The notes beneath the pieces were generated by a model. The model searched no databases. It was not told the origin of the DNA and worked only from the letters and a program-made list of their open reading frames with translations. Positions 1-8,197 of a DNA stretch of 64,000 nt are shown here, piece by piece. Source of the DNA: Winogradskyella echinorum (GTDB taxonomy: Bacteria > Bacteroidota > Bacteroidia > Flavobacteriales > Flavobacteriaceae); contig NZ_JACOQD010000001.1 in the NCBI RefSeq assembly GCF_014297365.1, positions 1,426,001 through 1,490,000 on the forward strand, written 5' to 3'. The stretch's first letter is position 1. Each line of letters starts with the position of its first letter. The position numbers and the translations under genes were made by a program.

Positions 1-691
1 TTAAATATAAGTTGTCTGCAGTAACATGATACATTTGCCCTTCTTTATCTGGAAGCTGACCTGTACCAAATCCTGATGCTTCATTTACCAAATGTGGTAC
101 TTGGTACTCAGTATAACCTGCAGCAGTATTTTTATCTAAAAAATATGTAATTAGCGCACGTTGTAATCTGGCACCTTTACCTTTATATACAGGAAAACCA
201 GCACCTGTAATTTTGTTACCTAATTCAAAATCTATGATATCGTATTTTTTGGCTAGCTCCCAATGAGGTAAGGCTCCTTGATGTAATGTTGGTATATCTC
301 CTTCTCTAAACGTTTCTTCATTATCTTCATCAGTATTTCCGGCAGGTACTAAAGGGTTTGGTACATTAGGAATTCTATACAATAACTCATTTAGCCCATC
401 TACCTTGTCATTAAGTTGTTGCTCTAAAGTTTTTGTAACTTCCTTGAGCTGGGTGGTTTTTTCTTTTAAAAGATTTGCTTTTTGTGCCTCACCAGATTTA
501 AATAAGTTGCCAATTTCTTTAGATATAGCATTAGATTCTGCTTTAGTATTGTCTAAATTAGTTTGAATCGCTTTGCGATCTTCGTCTAATGCAATAACGT
601 CATTAATAATTTTGGTAGCATCGATATTTCGCTTTGCTAAACGTGCAATGACATCTTCTTTATTCTCTTTAATAAAAGCAACTTGTAACAT
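1..691 (-). CDS. serS: Seryl-tRNA synthetase, C-terminal part cut off by window edge
   Basis: Charges tRNA-Ser with serine in the cytoplasm. The first 230 codons are present. The N-terminus MLQVAFIKENKEDVIARLAKRN is the usual start of bacterial SerRS, followed by the long antiparallel coiled-coil arm (about residues 30-105) and the beginning of the catalytic domain, with LQRALITYFLDKN and the TEYQVPHLVNEASGFGTGQLP stretch. The catalytic core beyond that lies outside the window. The ATG at 691 is chosen because it gives the family N-terminus; a TAnnTTTG promoter element lies just upstream at 740-747. The gene is probably transcribed separately from the membrane protein gene upstream of it. Seen in sequence: N-terminal half; known: family role. 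Confidence 0.95.
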   Translation of the reverse strand, partial: MLQVAFIKENKEDVIARLAKRNIDATKIINDVIALDEDRKAIQTNLDNTKAESNAISKEIGNLFKSGEAQKANLLKEKTTQLKEVTKTLEQQLNDKVDGLNELLYRIPNVPNPLVPAGNTDEDNEETFREGDIPTLHQGALPHWELAKKYDIIDFELGNKITGAGFPVYKGKGARLQRALITYFLDKNTAAGYTEYQVPHLVNEASGFGTGQLPDKEGQMYHVTADNLYL

Positions 692-739
692 ATCTGTATT
701 TTTAGATTTTACGCCTAAAAGCGTAAGAAAATCAAGCCA

Positions 740-747
740 CAAAAGTA
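740..747 (-). promoter_or_regulatory. -7 promoter element of serS (TACTTTTG)
   Basis: On the minus strand TACTTTTG matches the Bacteroidota -7 consensus TAnnTTTG, about 50 bases before the serS ATG. No clear -33 TTG is seen. The leader between it and serS contains a small hairpin (arms 709-714 and 721-726, TTACGC/GCGTAA) of unknown role. Confidence 0.45.
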
Positions 748-781
748 AAAAGAAAATAACCAGATAAAAATAAAAAGAAGT

Positions 782-2089
782 CTATTTTGAAGGTAATATC
801 CAATCATGATGTTTAAAATGGTACCATTCCTCGTTTGCAATATCAACATTTGGGTTAATAAGCTGTTTTGCAGGTTTTCCATTTACACTCACAAAGGCAC
901 TTACATAGACTCGTACAGAAATGCCTTTTTTTGCAAAATCTTGTTTTAAGTGCTGTGCAAATTGCCATATAGCATCTGGCTTAGTACTAGCTCCTCGTCG
1001 TTGTTTTTTAGTGAGATAGTCATTTATTTTTATTGGAATTTGCTTATTGGTAGCTTCATCAATTACCTTATACCTAGTGCTACCATTTTTAGCACGTAGC
1101 ATCATTCTCCAAGATAATCTGTGGCCTTCTTCTGTCCATAAAACATCATCTTTAAAAAAATGATGCCTTAAAGGCAATGCAACCTGAATTAGAAAATAAA
1201 TAGAAAACAATGAGATTAAAATAGGCTTATGGCTTGGTATAATAATAGCTTCATCATTATAATAGGGCTTTTGTTTCAAAAAAATATTTCTGATAACTTT
1301 TGGTTCAAAAAAGAATAAACTAAAAGCCAAAGCTAGATAAGGAAATATACCTATTTGAAACACTATTGAATTAAATAGATGGAAGAAAATAGAAATAAAA
1401 AAAGCGTACTTACGAGTTGGTTTAATTAGTAATAATGGAATTATTAACCCATCAAACAAAATGCCTCCATAAGCAATAAAATAATGAATAGTTGATTGTT
1501 GTAAAAGCTCACCAATAATTGGGTAATCGGCTTTGTTTCTCATTAAAAGCTTAACCACAGAAGCATCTAACCAATCTGGATATAACTTAGCGATTGAAGC
1601 ATAACTATAGAGAATAAATAATTGGATTACAAAAACCCACTTACACCAACTGGGCATTGATATTTTTTTTAAGGATGGATTAAGTTTAGCATCAATGGAT
1701 GCGTAACGATGTGCAGGAAGCAAAACCATTATAAAACTTAAAAGGCCTAATAAATAATAATGGTTATTATATGACGATTTTTGCATTAAATATGTTGCAG
1801 TCCACATAAGCGCAAACATTAGCATACTAAATCGGTATTTATAACCAACCATAATTAGCAAGCCAAAAATTGCCATAACGATATAATAAACGTACATCCA
1901 ATTGCCAGGAAGTGGTTGTAACCATTCAAACCCTATAAAAGAAAAGGTAAAATCAGGCTCTATTAATGTTCGTCTAATCCAACCTGTTAGTACAGCACCA
2001 AAAGCTTCTAAAAAACACAGTAAACCAAAAACAATTCTAAAAATTATAAGTCCAGAATTATCTATATGTTTAAATAAGAATTTATTCAT
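782..2089 (-). CDS. HTTM-domain (vitamin K-dependent gamma-carboxylase-like) membrane protein
   Basis: A 435-residue integral membrane protein with roughly eight hydrophobic segments in the first 300 residues, followed by a soluble tail. The motif HRLSWRMMLRAK at residues 323-334 and the surrounding pattern match the HTTM family, the bacterial relatives of vitamin K-dependent gamma-glutamyl carboxylase. Whether bacterial HTTM proteins modify glutamate is not settled in general, so no substrate is assigned. The start lies 4 bases after the ribF stop, so it is probably cotranscribed with ribF and translated by coupling. Nothing in the neighbourhood (flavin synthesis, tRNA enzymes) points to a protein substrate. 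The family call is firm; the function is open. Confidence 0.8.
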   Translation of the reverse strand: MNKFLFKHIDNSGLIIFRIVFGLLCFLEAFGAVLTGWIRRTLIEPDFTFSFIGFEWLQPLPGNWMYVYYIVMAIFGLLIMVGYKYRFSMLMFALMWTATYLMQKSSYNNHYYLLGLLSFIMVLLPAHRYASIDAKLNPSLKKISMPSWCKWVFVIQLFILYSYASIAKLYPDWLDASVVKLLMRNKADYPIIGELLQQSTIHYFIAYGGILFDGLIIPLLLIKPTRKYAFFISIFFHLFNSIVFQIGIFPYLALAFSLFFFEPKVIRNIFLKQKPYYNDEAIIIPSHKPILISLFSIYFLIQVALPLRHHFFKDDVLWTEEGHRLSWRMMLRAKNGSTRYKVIDEATNKQIPIKINDYLTKKQRRGASTKPDAIWQFAQHLKQDFAKKGISVRVYVSAFVSVNGKPAKQLINPNVDIANEEWYHFKHHDWILPSK

Positions 2090-2093
2090 GCTT

Positions 2094-2990
2094 TTATTTT
2101 ATAAATTCAAAAGCTGCCTCTCTATCTTTTTTGAGTTGCTTTTTCAAAGCTTCTATACTTTCAAATTTTTGTTCACTACGTAAACGTTTTAAAAATTCAA
2201 CTTTAAGCTCAGTGTTATACATATCCGCATTAAAATCAAAAAAATGGACTTCAATAGAATGTGTTTTTCCATCAACAGTTGGATTAGTACCAATATTCAT
2301 CATACCAAAAACGGTTTGACCTGCTATTTTAGATTTTACAACATACACTCCGTCATTAGGAATTAATTTATAAGTCTCCTTAATATAAATATTAGCTGTT
2401 GGGAAATTTATAGTTCTGCCCAAGCCTTTTCCTTTAACTACGGTTCCCGTAATAAAAAAACTATATCCTAAAAATGAATTTGCTAAAGCTACTTCTCCTT
2501 TATTAAGTGCATTTCTAATTTTAGTAGAACTCACCGTAACATCTTCTATGTCTTGTGCAGAGATTTCTTCAACCTTAAAGTCATAGAGTTGAGCAAACTC
2601 TTTTAAATCTTCGATATTAGCACTTCTATTTTTTCCGAAGTGATGATCGTATCCAATAACTATTTGTTTGGTATTTAGCTCATCAATTAAAATTTGTTTA
2701 ACGTAGTCTTTTGCAGAAAGGTTAGCAAACTCTTTAGTAAACTCTTTTACTATTACCTCCTTTATGCCTAATGACTTTAATAGCTCAACACGCTCATCTA
2801 TTGTGTTTAATAATTTTATAGAATCGTCTTTATGTAGTACCATTCTAGGATGCGGAAACAAGGTTAAAACCACAGGTTCAAAATCTTGTTTTTTTGCAAG
2901 CTTAACAACACGTTTTAATATTTTTTGGTGCCCAATATGAATACCATCGAAGGTTCCTATAGTGGTTACTTTTGGTGATTTTGTAGTCAA
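2094..2990 (-). CDS. ribF: Bifunctional riboflavin kinase / FAD synthetase
   Basis: Makes FMN from riboflavin and ATP, then FAD from FMN and ATP. The N-terminal nucleotidyltransferase domain (about residues 5-160) shows the TIGTFDGIHIGHQKIL signature with the HxGH-type nucleotide site near residue 20 and a later SSTKIRNAL motif. The C-terminal riboflavin kinase domain (about 175-295) shows GRTINFPTANI and DGVYVV, binding flavin and ATP. At 298 residues it has the usual length for the family. A TAnnTTTG element on the minus strand at 3035-3042 is a likely promoter, placing the gene at the head of a two-gene unit with the HTTM protein. Confidence 0.95.
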   Translation of the reverse strand: MTTKSPKVTTIGTFDGIHIGHQKILKRVVKLAKKQDFEPVVLTLFPHPRMVLHKDDSIKLLNTIDERVELLKSLGIKEVIVKEFTKEFANLSAKDYVKQILIDELNTKQIVIGYDHHFGKNRSANIEDLKEFAQLYDFKVEEISAQDIEDVTVSSTKIRNALNKGEVALANSFLGYSFFITGTVVKGKGLGRTINFPTANIYIKETYKLIPNDGVYVVKSKIAGQTVFGMMNIGTNPTVDGKTHSIEVHFFDFNADMYNTELKVEFLKRLRSEQKFESIEALKKQLKKDREAAFEFIK

Positions 2991-3034
2991 ATTTAAACTA
3001 AATTGATGTTTTTCGCTTTTGAAATTGTTGAAAA

Positions 3035-3042
3035 CAAAGCTA
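3035..3042 (-). promoter_or_regulatory. -7 promoter element of ribF (TAGCTTTG)
   Basis: TAGCTTTG on the minus strand fits TAnnTTTG, 45 bases upstream of the ribF ATG. The -33 element would fall inside the end of pth and is not obvious. Confidence 0.4.
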
Positions 3043-3046
3043 CATT

Positions 3047-3679
3047 TTATTTTCCGTTAAATTGATTCATGGTAATGTTAACACCAGCCAGTGCAAATGA
3101 TTTTATAAGTTCTGCTGAAGTTTTTAAACGTTCCTCTAATTTAGAGTTTTCATCGTCATTCCATTCACCAAGTACATAATCTACTTGTCTTCCTTTACTA
3201 AAAGTATCGCTAATACCAAATCTAAAACGGTTGTACTTTGTGGTTTGCAATTTATCTTGTGTGTCTTTTAAACCATTATGACCTCCGTCGCTACCTTTGG
3301 TTTTTAAACGAAGTGAACCAAAAGGTAAATTTAGGTCATCAGTTACAACAAGTAAATTTTGTAAAGGTATTTTCTCTTTTTCTAACCAATATTTAATGGC
3401 CTTACCACTCAAATTCATATAAGTGCTAGGTTTTAAAAGTATCAGTGTACGCCCCTTAACCTTTATTGTAGCTAGGTCACCAAGTTTTTGAGTTTCAAAA
3501 GTGGACTCTTCGTTCTTAGCTAGAAAATCTAATATTTTAAAACCTATGTTATGTCTGGTATTAGTATATTTTTCTCCAATGTTACCTAAACCAACGATTA
3601 AGAATTTTTTCATTTTTTCGACATCATTTAATTCTGTATTGCTACTAAAACCGAACCAATTTTTAATAGTCTGCCACAT
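3047..3679 (-). CDS. pth: Peptidyl-tRNA hydrolase
   Basis: Recycles peptidyl-tRNA released from stalled ribosomes by cutting the ester bond. Diagnostic motifs are FLIVGLGNIGEKYTNTRHNIGF (the His of TRHN is catalytic), LLKPSTYMNLSG (conserved Asn), VVTDDLNLPFG (catalytic Asp) and KGSDGGHNGL. The protein is 210 residues with a short N-terminal extension (MWQTIKNWFGF...) before the family start at an internal Met near residue 23; similar extensions occur in flavobacterial relatives, so the upstream ATG is kept, but the internal ATG is possible. A strong terminator separates it from rplY, with which pth is often neighbour. Confidence 0.93.
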   Translation of the reverse strand: MWQTIKNWFGFSSNTELNDVEKMKKFLIVGLGNIGEKYTNTRHNIGFKILDFLAKNEESTFETQKLGDLATIKVKGRTLILLKPSTYMNLSGKAIKYWLEKEKIPLQNLLVVTDDLNLPFGSLRLKTKGSDGGHNGLKDTQDKLQTTKYNRFRFGISDTFSKGRQVDYVLGEWNDDENSKLEERLKTSAELIKSFALAGVNITMNQFNGK

Positions 3680-3702
3680 ATTTACAATTTCTGTAAAAAT
3701 AA

Positions 3703-3731
3703 AAAAAGCATTCCGTTATAGAATGCTTTTT
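3703..3731. terminator. Rho-independent terminator of rplY
   Basis: Perfect 11-bp stem AAAAAGCATTC / GAATGCTTTTT around a 7-base loop, immediately past the rplY stop and before pth. The flanking A and T runs let it work in both directions; on the minus strand it ends the rplY transcript. Confidence 0.85.
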
Positions 3732-3752
3732 AATATTTGAAATAGTTGTAAT

Positions 3753-4403
3753 CTATTCTTTTACTGCAGCGACATCGTCAGTTTCAGTTGCTGGTACATC
3801 ACCTGCATCTGTAGTTCCTTCATCATCATCTTCATCTTCATCTACATCAACAACAGCTAATCTACTACGTCTTACCTGGCAAACAACAGTATTATCTGGG
3901 TGTAAAAATTTGTAGTCGTCATTCTCTAATTCTGTGATGTAAAACTTACTTCCAATTTTTAATGGAGTAATGTCAATCTCTATAAAATCTGGTAATTTAG
4001 ACGGTATAGCCTTTACTCTAAGTTTACGGTAAGGCATTCTTAAGTTACCACCATTTAAAACACCTTTAGAAACTCCCACAGTTTTTACTGGGATTTCCAT
4101 TGTGATTTGTTTGTTTTCGAAAATTTGATAAAAATCAACGTGTATGATTCTATCTGTTACTGGGTGAAATTGGATGTCTTGCATAACTGCATTAAACTTT
4201 TCACCATTATCTAGGGTAATCACAACTGTATGCGCATTTGGAGTGTATACAAGTTTTGAAAAAGCCAATTCTGGTGCTGAGAAATGCAATGGCTTATCTC
4301 CTCCGTATATAACGCAAGGAACCTGACCAGCATTACGTAAGGCTTTTGTTGACTTTTTGCCCACGCTTTCTCTTTGAGATCCGTTAATTGTAATTGATTT
4401 CAT
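3753..4403 (-). CDS. rplY: 50S ribosomal protein L25 / Ctc-type
   Basis: Binds 5S rRNA in the large ribosomal subunit. The 216-residue protein has the N-terminal L25 domain ([28 protein letters not shown] and the HVDFYQI strand) and the C-terminal TL5/CTC beta domain from about residue 95. It ends in a strongly acidic tail ([12 protein letters not shown]...), as is usual in Bacteroidota L25. A TAAATTTG element (4478-4485, minus strand) lies upstream. Adjacent to prs, a classic neighbour of L25 in this phylum. Confidence 0.95.
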   Translation of the reverse strand: MKSITINGSQRESVGKKSTKALRNAGQVPCVIYGGDKPLHFSAPELAFSKLVYTPNAHTVVITLDNGEKFNAVMQDIQFHPVTDRIIHVDFYQIFENKQITMEIPVKTVGVSKGVLNGGNLRMPYRKLRVKAIPSKLPDFIEIDITPLKIGSKFYITELENDDYKFLHPDNTVVCQVRRSRLAVVDVDEDEDDDEGTTDAGDVPATETDDVAAVKE

Positions 4404-4477
4404 TTTTGAAATTGTTTATTTAATAATTATTAATTCCCTCATTTTGAAGGTTTATCCTCTTTTGTATTAGAGGGCTG

Positions 4478-4485
4478 CAAATTTA
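4478..4485 (-). promoter_or_regulatory. Possible -7 promoter element of rplY (TAAATTTG)
   Basis: TAAATTTG on the minus strand matches TAnnTTTG about 75 bases upstream of the rplY ATG; no convincing -33 TTG was found at the right distance. Confidence 0.35.
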
Positions 4486-4609
4486 GAAATATTATATGGA
4501 AATACTAGCCTTTATAAGCTATTTTTTGGGCTTTGTTTATTTTTATTATAAATGTGTATCATTTATAACCTATTAAAGCAATAAAAAATTAAAATGAATT
4601 AAACTTAAT

Positions 4610-5551
4610 TTACATTACAAATTTATTACTAATAGACTGATTATGATGTACATTATACATTACTTCAGCGAATAAATTAGCACAACTTAAAACACGTAGT
4701 TTTTTGCTTTCTTGTTTAATAGGAATAGAGTTAGTTACAATTAACTCTTCTAACTTAGAGGATTCTAATCGTTCGTAGGCACTACCAGATAAAATTGGAT
4801 GCGTACAAATAGCTCTTACACTCTTTGCTCCACGTTCCATCATTAAATCTGCGGCTTTAGTTAATGTGCCAGCAGTATCAACCATGTCATCAACAAGTAC
4901 TACATTTTTTCCTGTTACATCTCCAATAAGTTCCATGTGTGAGATTATGTTGGCTTTAGCACGTTGTTTGTAACATATTACTACATCACTACCTAAAGCT
5001 TTTGAATAAGCATAAGCCCTTTTAGAGCCTCCCATATCTGGTGATGCAATTGTTAAATCTTCTAAGTTTAAGCTTTTTAAATAAGGTAAGAAGATGGTTG
5101 AAGCGAATAAATGGTCTACTGGCTTTTCAAAAAACCCTTGTATTTGGTCAGCATGCAAATCCATAGTTATAATTCGGGTTGCTCCTGCTGCTTCAAGCAT
5201 TTTAGCGACTAATTTTGCTGCTATAGGCACTCTAGGTTTATCTTTTCGATCTTGTCTTGCCCATCCAAAATAAGGCATAACTGCAGTAATATGTCTTGCA
5301 GACGCACGTTTAGCTGCATCAATCATTAATAACATTTCCATTAAATTCTCAGGTCCAGGATTGGTTGAGCCAATAATAAAAATACGTGTTCCTCGAATAG
5401 ATTCTTCATAAGATGGTTGAAACTCACCATCACTATAAGTAGATGTAATTACATTTCCTAATTTAACTCCATAGGCTTTAGCAATTTGTTTTGCTAAGTC
5501 TTCACTTTGGGAACAAGTAAAAATTTTAGCTTCTTTAGTTACGTACGACAT
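4610..5551 (-). CDS. prs: Ribose-phosphate pyrophosphokinase (PRPP synthetase)
   Basis: Makes PRPP from ribose 5-phosphate and ATP for nucleotide, His and Trp synthesis. The 313-residue protein shows the class I signature motifs: YSDGEFQPSYEES, the PYFGWARQDRKDKPRVPI catalytic flexible region, IITMDLHADQIQGFF with the metal-binding DLHA, and the PRPP loop VVLVDDMVDTAGT. Length and motif order are normal. A full promoter (5600-5627) precedes it. Confidence 0.96.
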   Translation of the reverse strand: MSYVTKEAKIFTCSQSEDLAKQIAKAYGVKLGNVITSTYSDGEFQPSYEESIRGTRIFIIGSTNPGPENLMEMLLMIDAAKRASARHITAVMPYFGWARQDRKDKPRVPIAAKLVAKMLEAAGATRIITMDLHADQIQGFFEKPVDHLFASTIFLPYLKSLNLEDLTIASPDMGGSKRAYAYSKALGSDVVICYKQRAKANIISHMELIGDVTGKNVVLVDDMVDTAGTLTKAADLMMERGAKSVRAICTHPILSGSAYERLESSKLEELIVTNSIPIKQESKKLRVLSCANLFAEVMYNVHHNQSISNKFVM

Positions 5552-5599
5552 TTGTTTTCAGTGGTTTAGTGTCTAAAAGAGAGGTTTTTTTTCAAAGTT

Positions 5600-5627
5600 C
5601 AAATTTAGGGAATTATTTAGCGAACAA
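5600..5627 (-). promoter_or_regulatory. Promoter of prs (TTG-N17-TAAATTTG)
   Basis: On the minus strand TTG (5627-5625) is followed after 17 bases by TAAATTTG (5607-5600). This fits the Bacteroidota housekeeping sigma consensus TTG-N17-23-TAnnTTTG and leaves a leader of about 45 bases before the prs ATG. Confidence 0.7.
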
Positions 5628-5651
5628 AAGCATAAAACCCACTAATTTTAA

Positions 5652-5681
5652 TTGCTTGGCAGAATTTATTTTCTATTTTTG
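5652..5681 (+). promoter_or_regulatory. Promoter of tRNA-Leu (TTG-N19-TATTTTTG)
   Basis: TTG at 5652-5654, a 19-base spacer, then TATTTTTG at 5674-5681; an exact match to the Bacteroidota promoter consensus. It ends 12 bases before the mature tRNA 5' end. Confidence 0.8.
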
Positions 5682-5693
5682 CAGTCCAAAATT

Positions 5694-5775
5694 GCTCAAG
5701 TGGCGGAATTGGTAGACGCGCTGGATTCAAAATCCAGTTTCTTCGGAAGTGTGGGTTCGATTCCCACCTTGAGTA
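5694..5775 (+). tRNA. tRNA-Leu, anticodon CAA
   Basis: An 82-base class II tRNA. The acceptor arms GCTCAAG / CTTGAGT pair with one G-U, the anticodon stem CTGGA / TCCAG encloses loop TTCAAAA with anticodon CAA, a variable arm built on TTCTTCGGAA follows, and the T arm is GTGGG-TTCGATT-CCCAC. The D arm contains the GGTAG motif. CCA is not encoded; the discriminator base is A. It reads UUG codons. Confidence 0.96.
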
Positions 5776-5778
5776 CTT

Positions 5779-5816
5779 AAAAGGGATAATCAATAAATTT
5801 GGTTATCCTTTTTTAT
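5779..5816 (+). terminator. Terminator of tRNA-Leu
   Basis: Thirteen-pair stem with two G-U pairs (AAAAGGGATAATC with GGTTATCCTTTTT) around a 9-base loop, running into a T tract, directly after the tRNA. Confidence 0.8.
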
Positions 5817-5859
5817 TCTTAAATACCAAGGTTTCTAGATTCAATGCCATTTATGAACC

Positions 5860-7341
5860 TTATTTAATGTTTGACTCACACCAATTTTTAAAGGCAGCTT
5901 CAAGATCTCTAACTATTTCAGGATGTATACTTGCTAGGTCGTTTCTTTCCCCTGGATCTTCTTCGATATTAAATAATTTTAAAGTTAAGTCGTCTCTAAT
6001 AGGAGCAATATATTGGGCCGATGGTTCGCTTTTCCAATGGTTTTCTTTAGCATTGGTTAATTTCCAGTTACCTTTTCTTACTGCCCAAGTTTTTTGCCAT
6101 TTCCAAACCAATAAGCGGTCATTTTCTGGTTCAAATATGTTAATGCCATCGATATCTTTATCTGTTAATGTTGCTCCTGCAGCTTTTACTATTGTAGGTA
6201 GAATATCCGTTGCAGACACATAACGCGTTTCTACTTTACCTTTATTCACATTACCTGGCCAGCTTACGGCCATTGGAACTCTTATGCCGCCTTCCCAAAG
6301 TGAATATTTACCGCCAGTTAAAGGGGAGTTATTTGAGCCTGTTAGAGGTGAACCTCCATTGTCTGAAATAAAAACAATCAATGTGTTTTTGTCTAGATTA
6401 GTTTCTTTTAGTGCATCTAAAAGTCTACCAATATTATCATCTAAACAATTAAGGTTAGCTAAATAATATTTTCTTAAGTCATCTGTATTTATGGCTCCAA
6501 CTCTTGAGTATTTGTCGTAGTAGGCTGAATAACTTCCAGGTTTATGATGACTGTAAGTTAATAAACTATCAGGATTGTAATTAGGAATTTCTTTAACGTT
6601 GTATTTATCTAAATATTTTTTTGGTACTTCGTGTATTAAGTGATGAACCGCATTATAGGACAAGGTTAAAAAGAAGGGTTTATCTCTTTTACGCTTTATA
6701 AACTTTATAGACTCATCAGTAAAAATGTCAGTGAGATAACCTTCTTCGTAACTTTTTTCACCCATGTTATGCATTAAAGGGCCAAGTAATGCACTTGTAC
6801 CATAAGGATCTGGAGTGCGGTCTTTTATAGTTTGTGAGTTTAGCCAATAATCGTGGGCATGAGCAGAAAACCCTAAAAACTCATCATAACCGTGATTTAG
6901 AGGGTATTCTCTTACATCGTTTTTATGAAAATTTCGCCCTAAATCATTTTTCCCAATTCGTGCGGTTTCATAACCAACTTCTTTTAAATATTCAGGTAGG
7001 GTTTTTACATCATCTGGCAAACCAGGACCCCAACTTGCAGGTTTATCCCATCTAAATTGGTTTTTACCTGTGAGAATTCCAGCTCTAGACGGACTGCAAA
7101 CAGGTGCAGTTACATACGCCTGCGTAAAAACTACTCCCGATTTCCCTAAGCGATCTATATGAGGTGTAGAAACAGTTTTATCGTGCGCTTCAAAAGGTGT
7201 AAAATCGGAATAACCTTGATCATCAACTACAATTAATAATATGTTAGGTTTTTCATTTACTGTTGTTTCTTCTGTTTTTTCTTTTTTAGAATTACATGAT
7301 ATAAGTAGTAAAGAAAACGTAAATATTAAGAATTGTTTCAT
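5860..7341 (-). CDS. Sulfatase of the S1 (formylglycine) family, lipoprotein
   Basis: Expected to hydrolyse a sulfate ester. The 493-residue protein starts with a lipoprotein signal (FSLLLISC, Cys16). The metal-binding N-terminus reads NILLIVVDDQGYSD (Asp40, Asp41), and CSPSR at residues 82-86 is the site converted to formylglycine, so a maturase encoded elsewhere is needed. SDNGGSP and a later GGIRVPMAVSWPG segment are typical of the family. The start codon lies 7 bases after the DeoR-family gene, so the two are almost certainly cotranscribed. The context of glycerol and glycan genes suggests a sulfated sugar or glycerol-containing substrate, but the subfamily and substrate cannot be read from sequence by eye. 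Confidence 0.9.
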   Translation of the reverse strand: MKQFLIFTFSLLLISCNSKKEKTEETTVNEKPNILLIVVDDQGYSDFTPFEAHDKTVSTPHIDRLGKSGVVFTQAYVTAPVCSPSRAGILTGKNQFRWDKPASWGPGLPDDVKTLPEYLKEVGYETARIGKNDLGRNFHKNDVREYPLNHGYDEFLGFSAHAHDYWLNSQTIKDRTPDPYGTSALLGPLMHNMGEKSYEEGYLTDIFTDESIKFIKRKRDKPFFLTLSYNAVHHLIHEVPKKYLDKYNVKEIPNYNPDSLLTYSHHKPGSYSAYYDKYSRVGAINTDDLRKYYLANLNCLDDNIGRLLDALKETNLDKNTLIVFISDNGGSPLTGSNNSPLTGGKYSLWEGGIRVPMAVSWPGNVNKGKVETRYVSATDILPTIVKAAGATLTDKDIDGINIFEPENDRLLVWKWQKTWAVRKGNWKLTNAKENHWKSEPSAQYIAPIRDDLTLKLFNIEEDPGERNDLASIHPEIVRDLEAAFKNWCESNIK

Positions 7342-7348
7342 ATAAGTT

Positions 7349-8116
7349 TTACTTATTGGGTTCGCCTACAATGGTTACTTTTATTTCTTTTTCTTCAAGT
7401 TTTTTACAAATAGATTTTGAAACTCCATTATCTGTTATGATTTCATCTACATTAGATAAGTCGCAAATTCGAGCAAAGCTCTTTTTTCCAAATTTTGAAG
7501 AATCAGCAAGCACAATTACCTTCTGTGCAGCCGATAACATTTTCTTGTTAAGTTCGGCTTCTTCTAAATTAGTAGTAGAAAGTCCGTATTCTAAATCGAT
7601 ACCATCAACCCCTAAAAACAATTTACTACACGAAATATTCTTTAGAATATATTCTGCATAATTACCAATTACTGAACCAGAACTATGTCTTATATATCCA
7701 CCTAGTTGTAATATTTCTATGTTGCTATCATTAATTAAATGAAGAACAACGTTGATTGAAGATGTAATAACGGTTAGTTTATTTTTTGCTTTTATAAATT
7801 TTGAAAGTGCCTGTACTGTTGTGCCAGAAGCAATCATTATAGAGTCGTTCTCTACAATTCTACTAGCAGCTAATTGTGCAATTCCGTTTTTTTCCTCGAC
7901 AGAAATTTTTTCTTTATCTAAAACTGTTCTCTCATTTATGTAAGGATTTTCTAAGGAAGCACCACCATGGGTTCTGTATAATAGTCCTTTTTGTTCTAAA
8001 ACTTTTAGATCTTTTCTAATGGTGACAGCGGAAACGTCTAGGATGTTGCATAAGTCTGAGACTTCTAAATGTTTTTCCTTTTCGAGTTTCGCTAATATGT
8101 CTTGATGTCTCTTCAT
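7349..8116 (-). CDS. DeoR-family transcriptional regulator, GlpR-like position
   Basis: A 255-residue regulator with an N-terminal winged HTH (about residues 1-55: MKRHQDILAKLEKEKHLEVSDLCNIL, then VSAVTIRKDLKVLEQKGLLYRTHGGA, the DeoR signature) and a C-terminal sugar-phosphate sensor domain (DeoRC, about 75-235; IASGTTVQALSKF, LFLGVDGID, LADSSKFGKKSF). It is divergent from glpD and cotranscribed with the sulfatase. By family knowledge it probably represses until it binds a phosphorylated ligand, possibly glycerol 3-phosphate. The ATG at 8116 is chosen: a longer reading from TTG 8155 would begin inside the promoter -33 element. The -7 element ends only 9 bases before the ATG, so the mRNA may be nearly leaderless. 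Confidence 0.88.
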   Translation of the reverse strand: MKRHQDILAKLEKEKHLEVSDLCNILDVSAVTIRKDLKVLEQKGLLYRTHGGASLENPYINERTVLDKEKISVEEKNGIAQLAASRIVENDSIMIASGTTVQALSKFIKAKNKLTVITSSINVVLHLINDSNIEILQLGGYIRHSSGSVIGNYAEYILKNISCSKLFLGVDGIDLEYGLSTTNLEEAELNKKMLSAAQKVIVLADSSKFGKKSFARICDLSNVDEIITDNGVSKSICKKLEEKEIKVTIVGEPNK

Positions 8117-8124
8117 TTGTGATA

Positions 8125-8155
8125 CAAATATAATAAACGAAATTAAATGAAACAA
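8125..8155 (-). promoter_or_regulatory. Promoter of the DeoR-family gene (TTG-N20-TATATTTG)
   Basis: On the minus strand TTG at 8155-8153, a 20-base spacer and TATATTTG at 8132-8125. The ATG follows 9 bases later, implying a leader of only a few bases. Confidence 0.65.
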
Positions 8156-8197
8156 TTTTAATTAAAAAACTATACAATTAAGTTTCGTTTTGTTTCG
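8138..8197. promoter_or_regulatory. Candidate DeoR-family operator: inverted pair of TTTC-N6-TTTC boxes
   Basis: GTTTCGTTTTGTTTCG at 8182-8197 (plus strand) and GTTTCATTTAATTTCG at 8153-8138 (minus strand) agree at 13 of 16 positions and face each other in the divergent region. Inside each, the TTTC units start 10 bases apart, one helical turn. Each copy overlaps or abuts the -33 region of one of the two divergent promoters. Direct TTTC-type repeats are a known operator style in the DeoR family; binding here is inference. Confidence 0.5.

Noticed and set aside
573-767. Plus-strand frame opposite serS
   Set aside because: It is the reverse of the serS N-terminus and promoter region and has no protein-like features.
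5860-7341. Sulfatase-family protein as a phosphoglycerol transferase or phosphodiesterase
   Set aside because: The CSPSR formylglycine motif marks a true sulfatase; related phosphotransferases use Thr or Ser at this place without the motif.
8117-8155. Longer start (TTG 8155) for the DeoR-family gene
   Set aside because: That TTG is the -33 promoter element and the -7 element lies inside the supposed extension.
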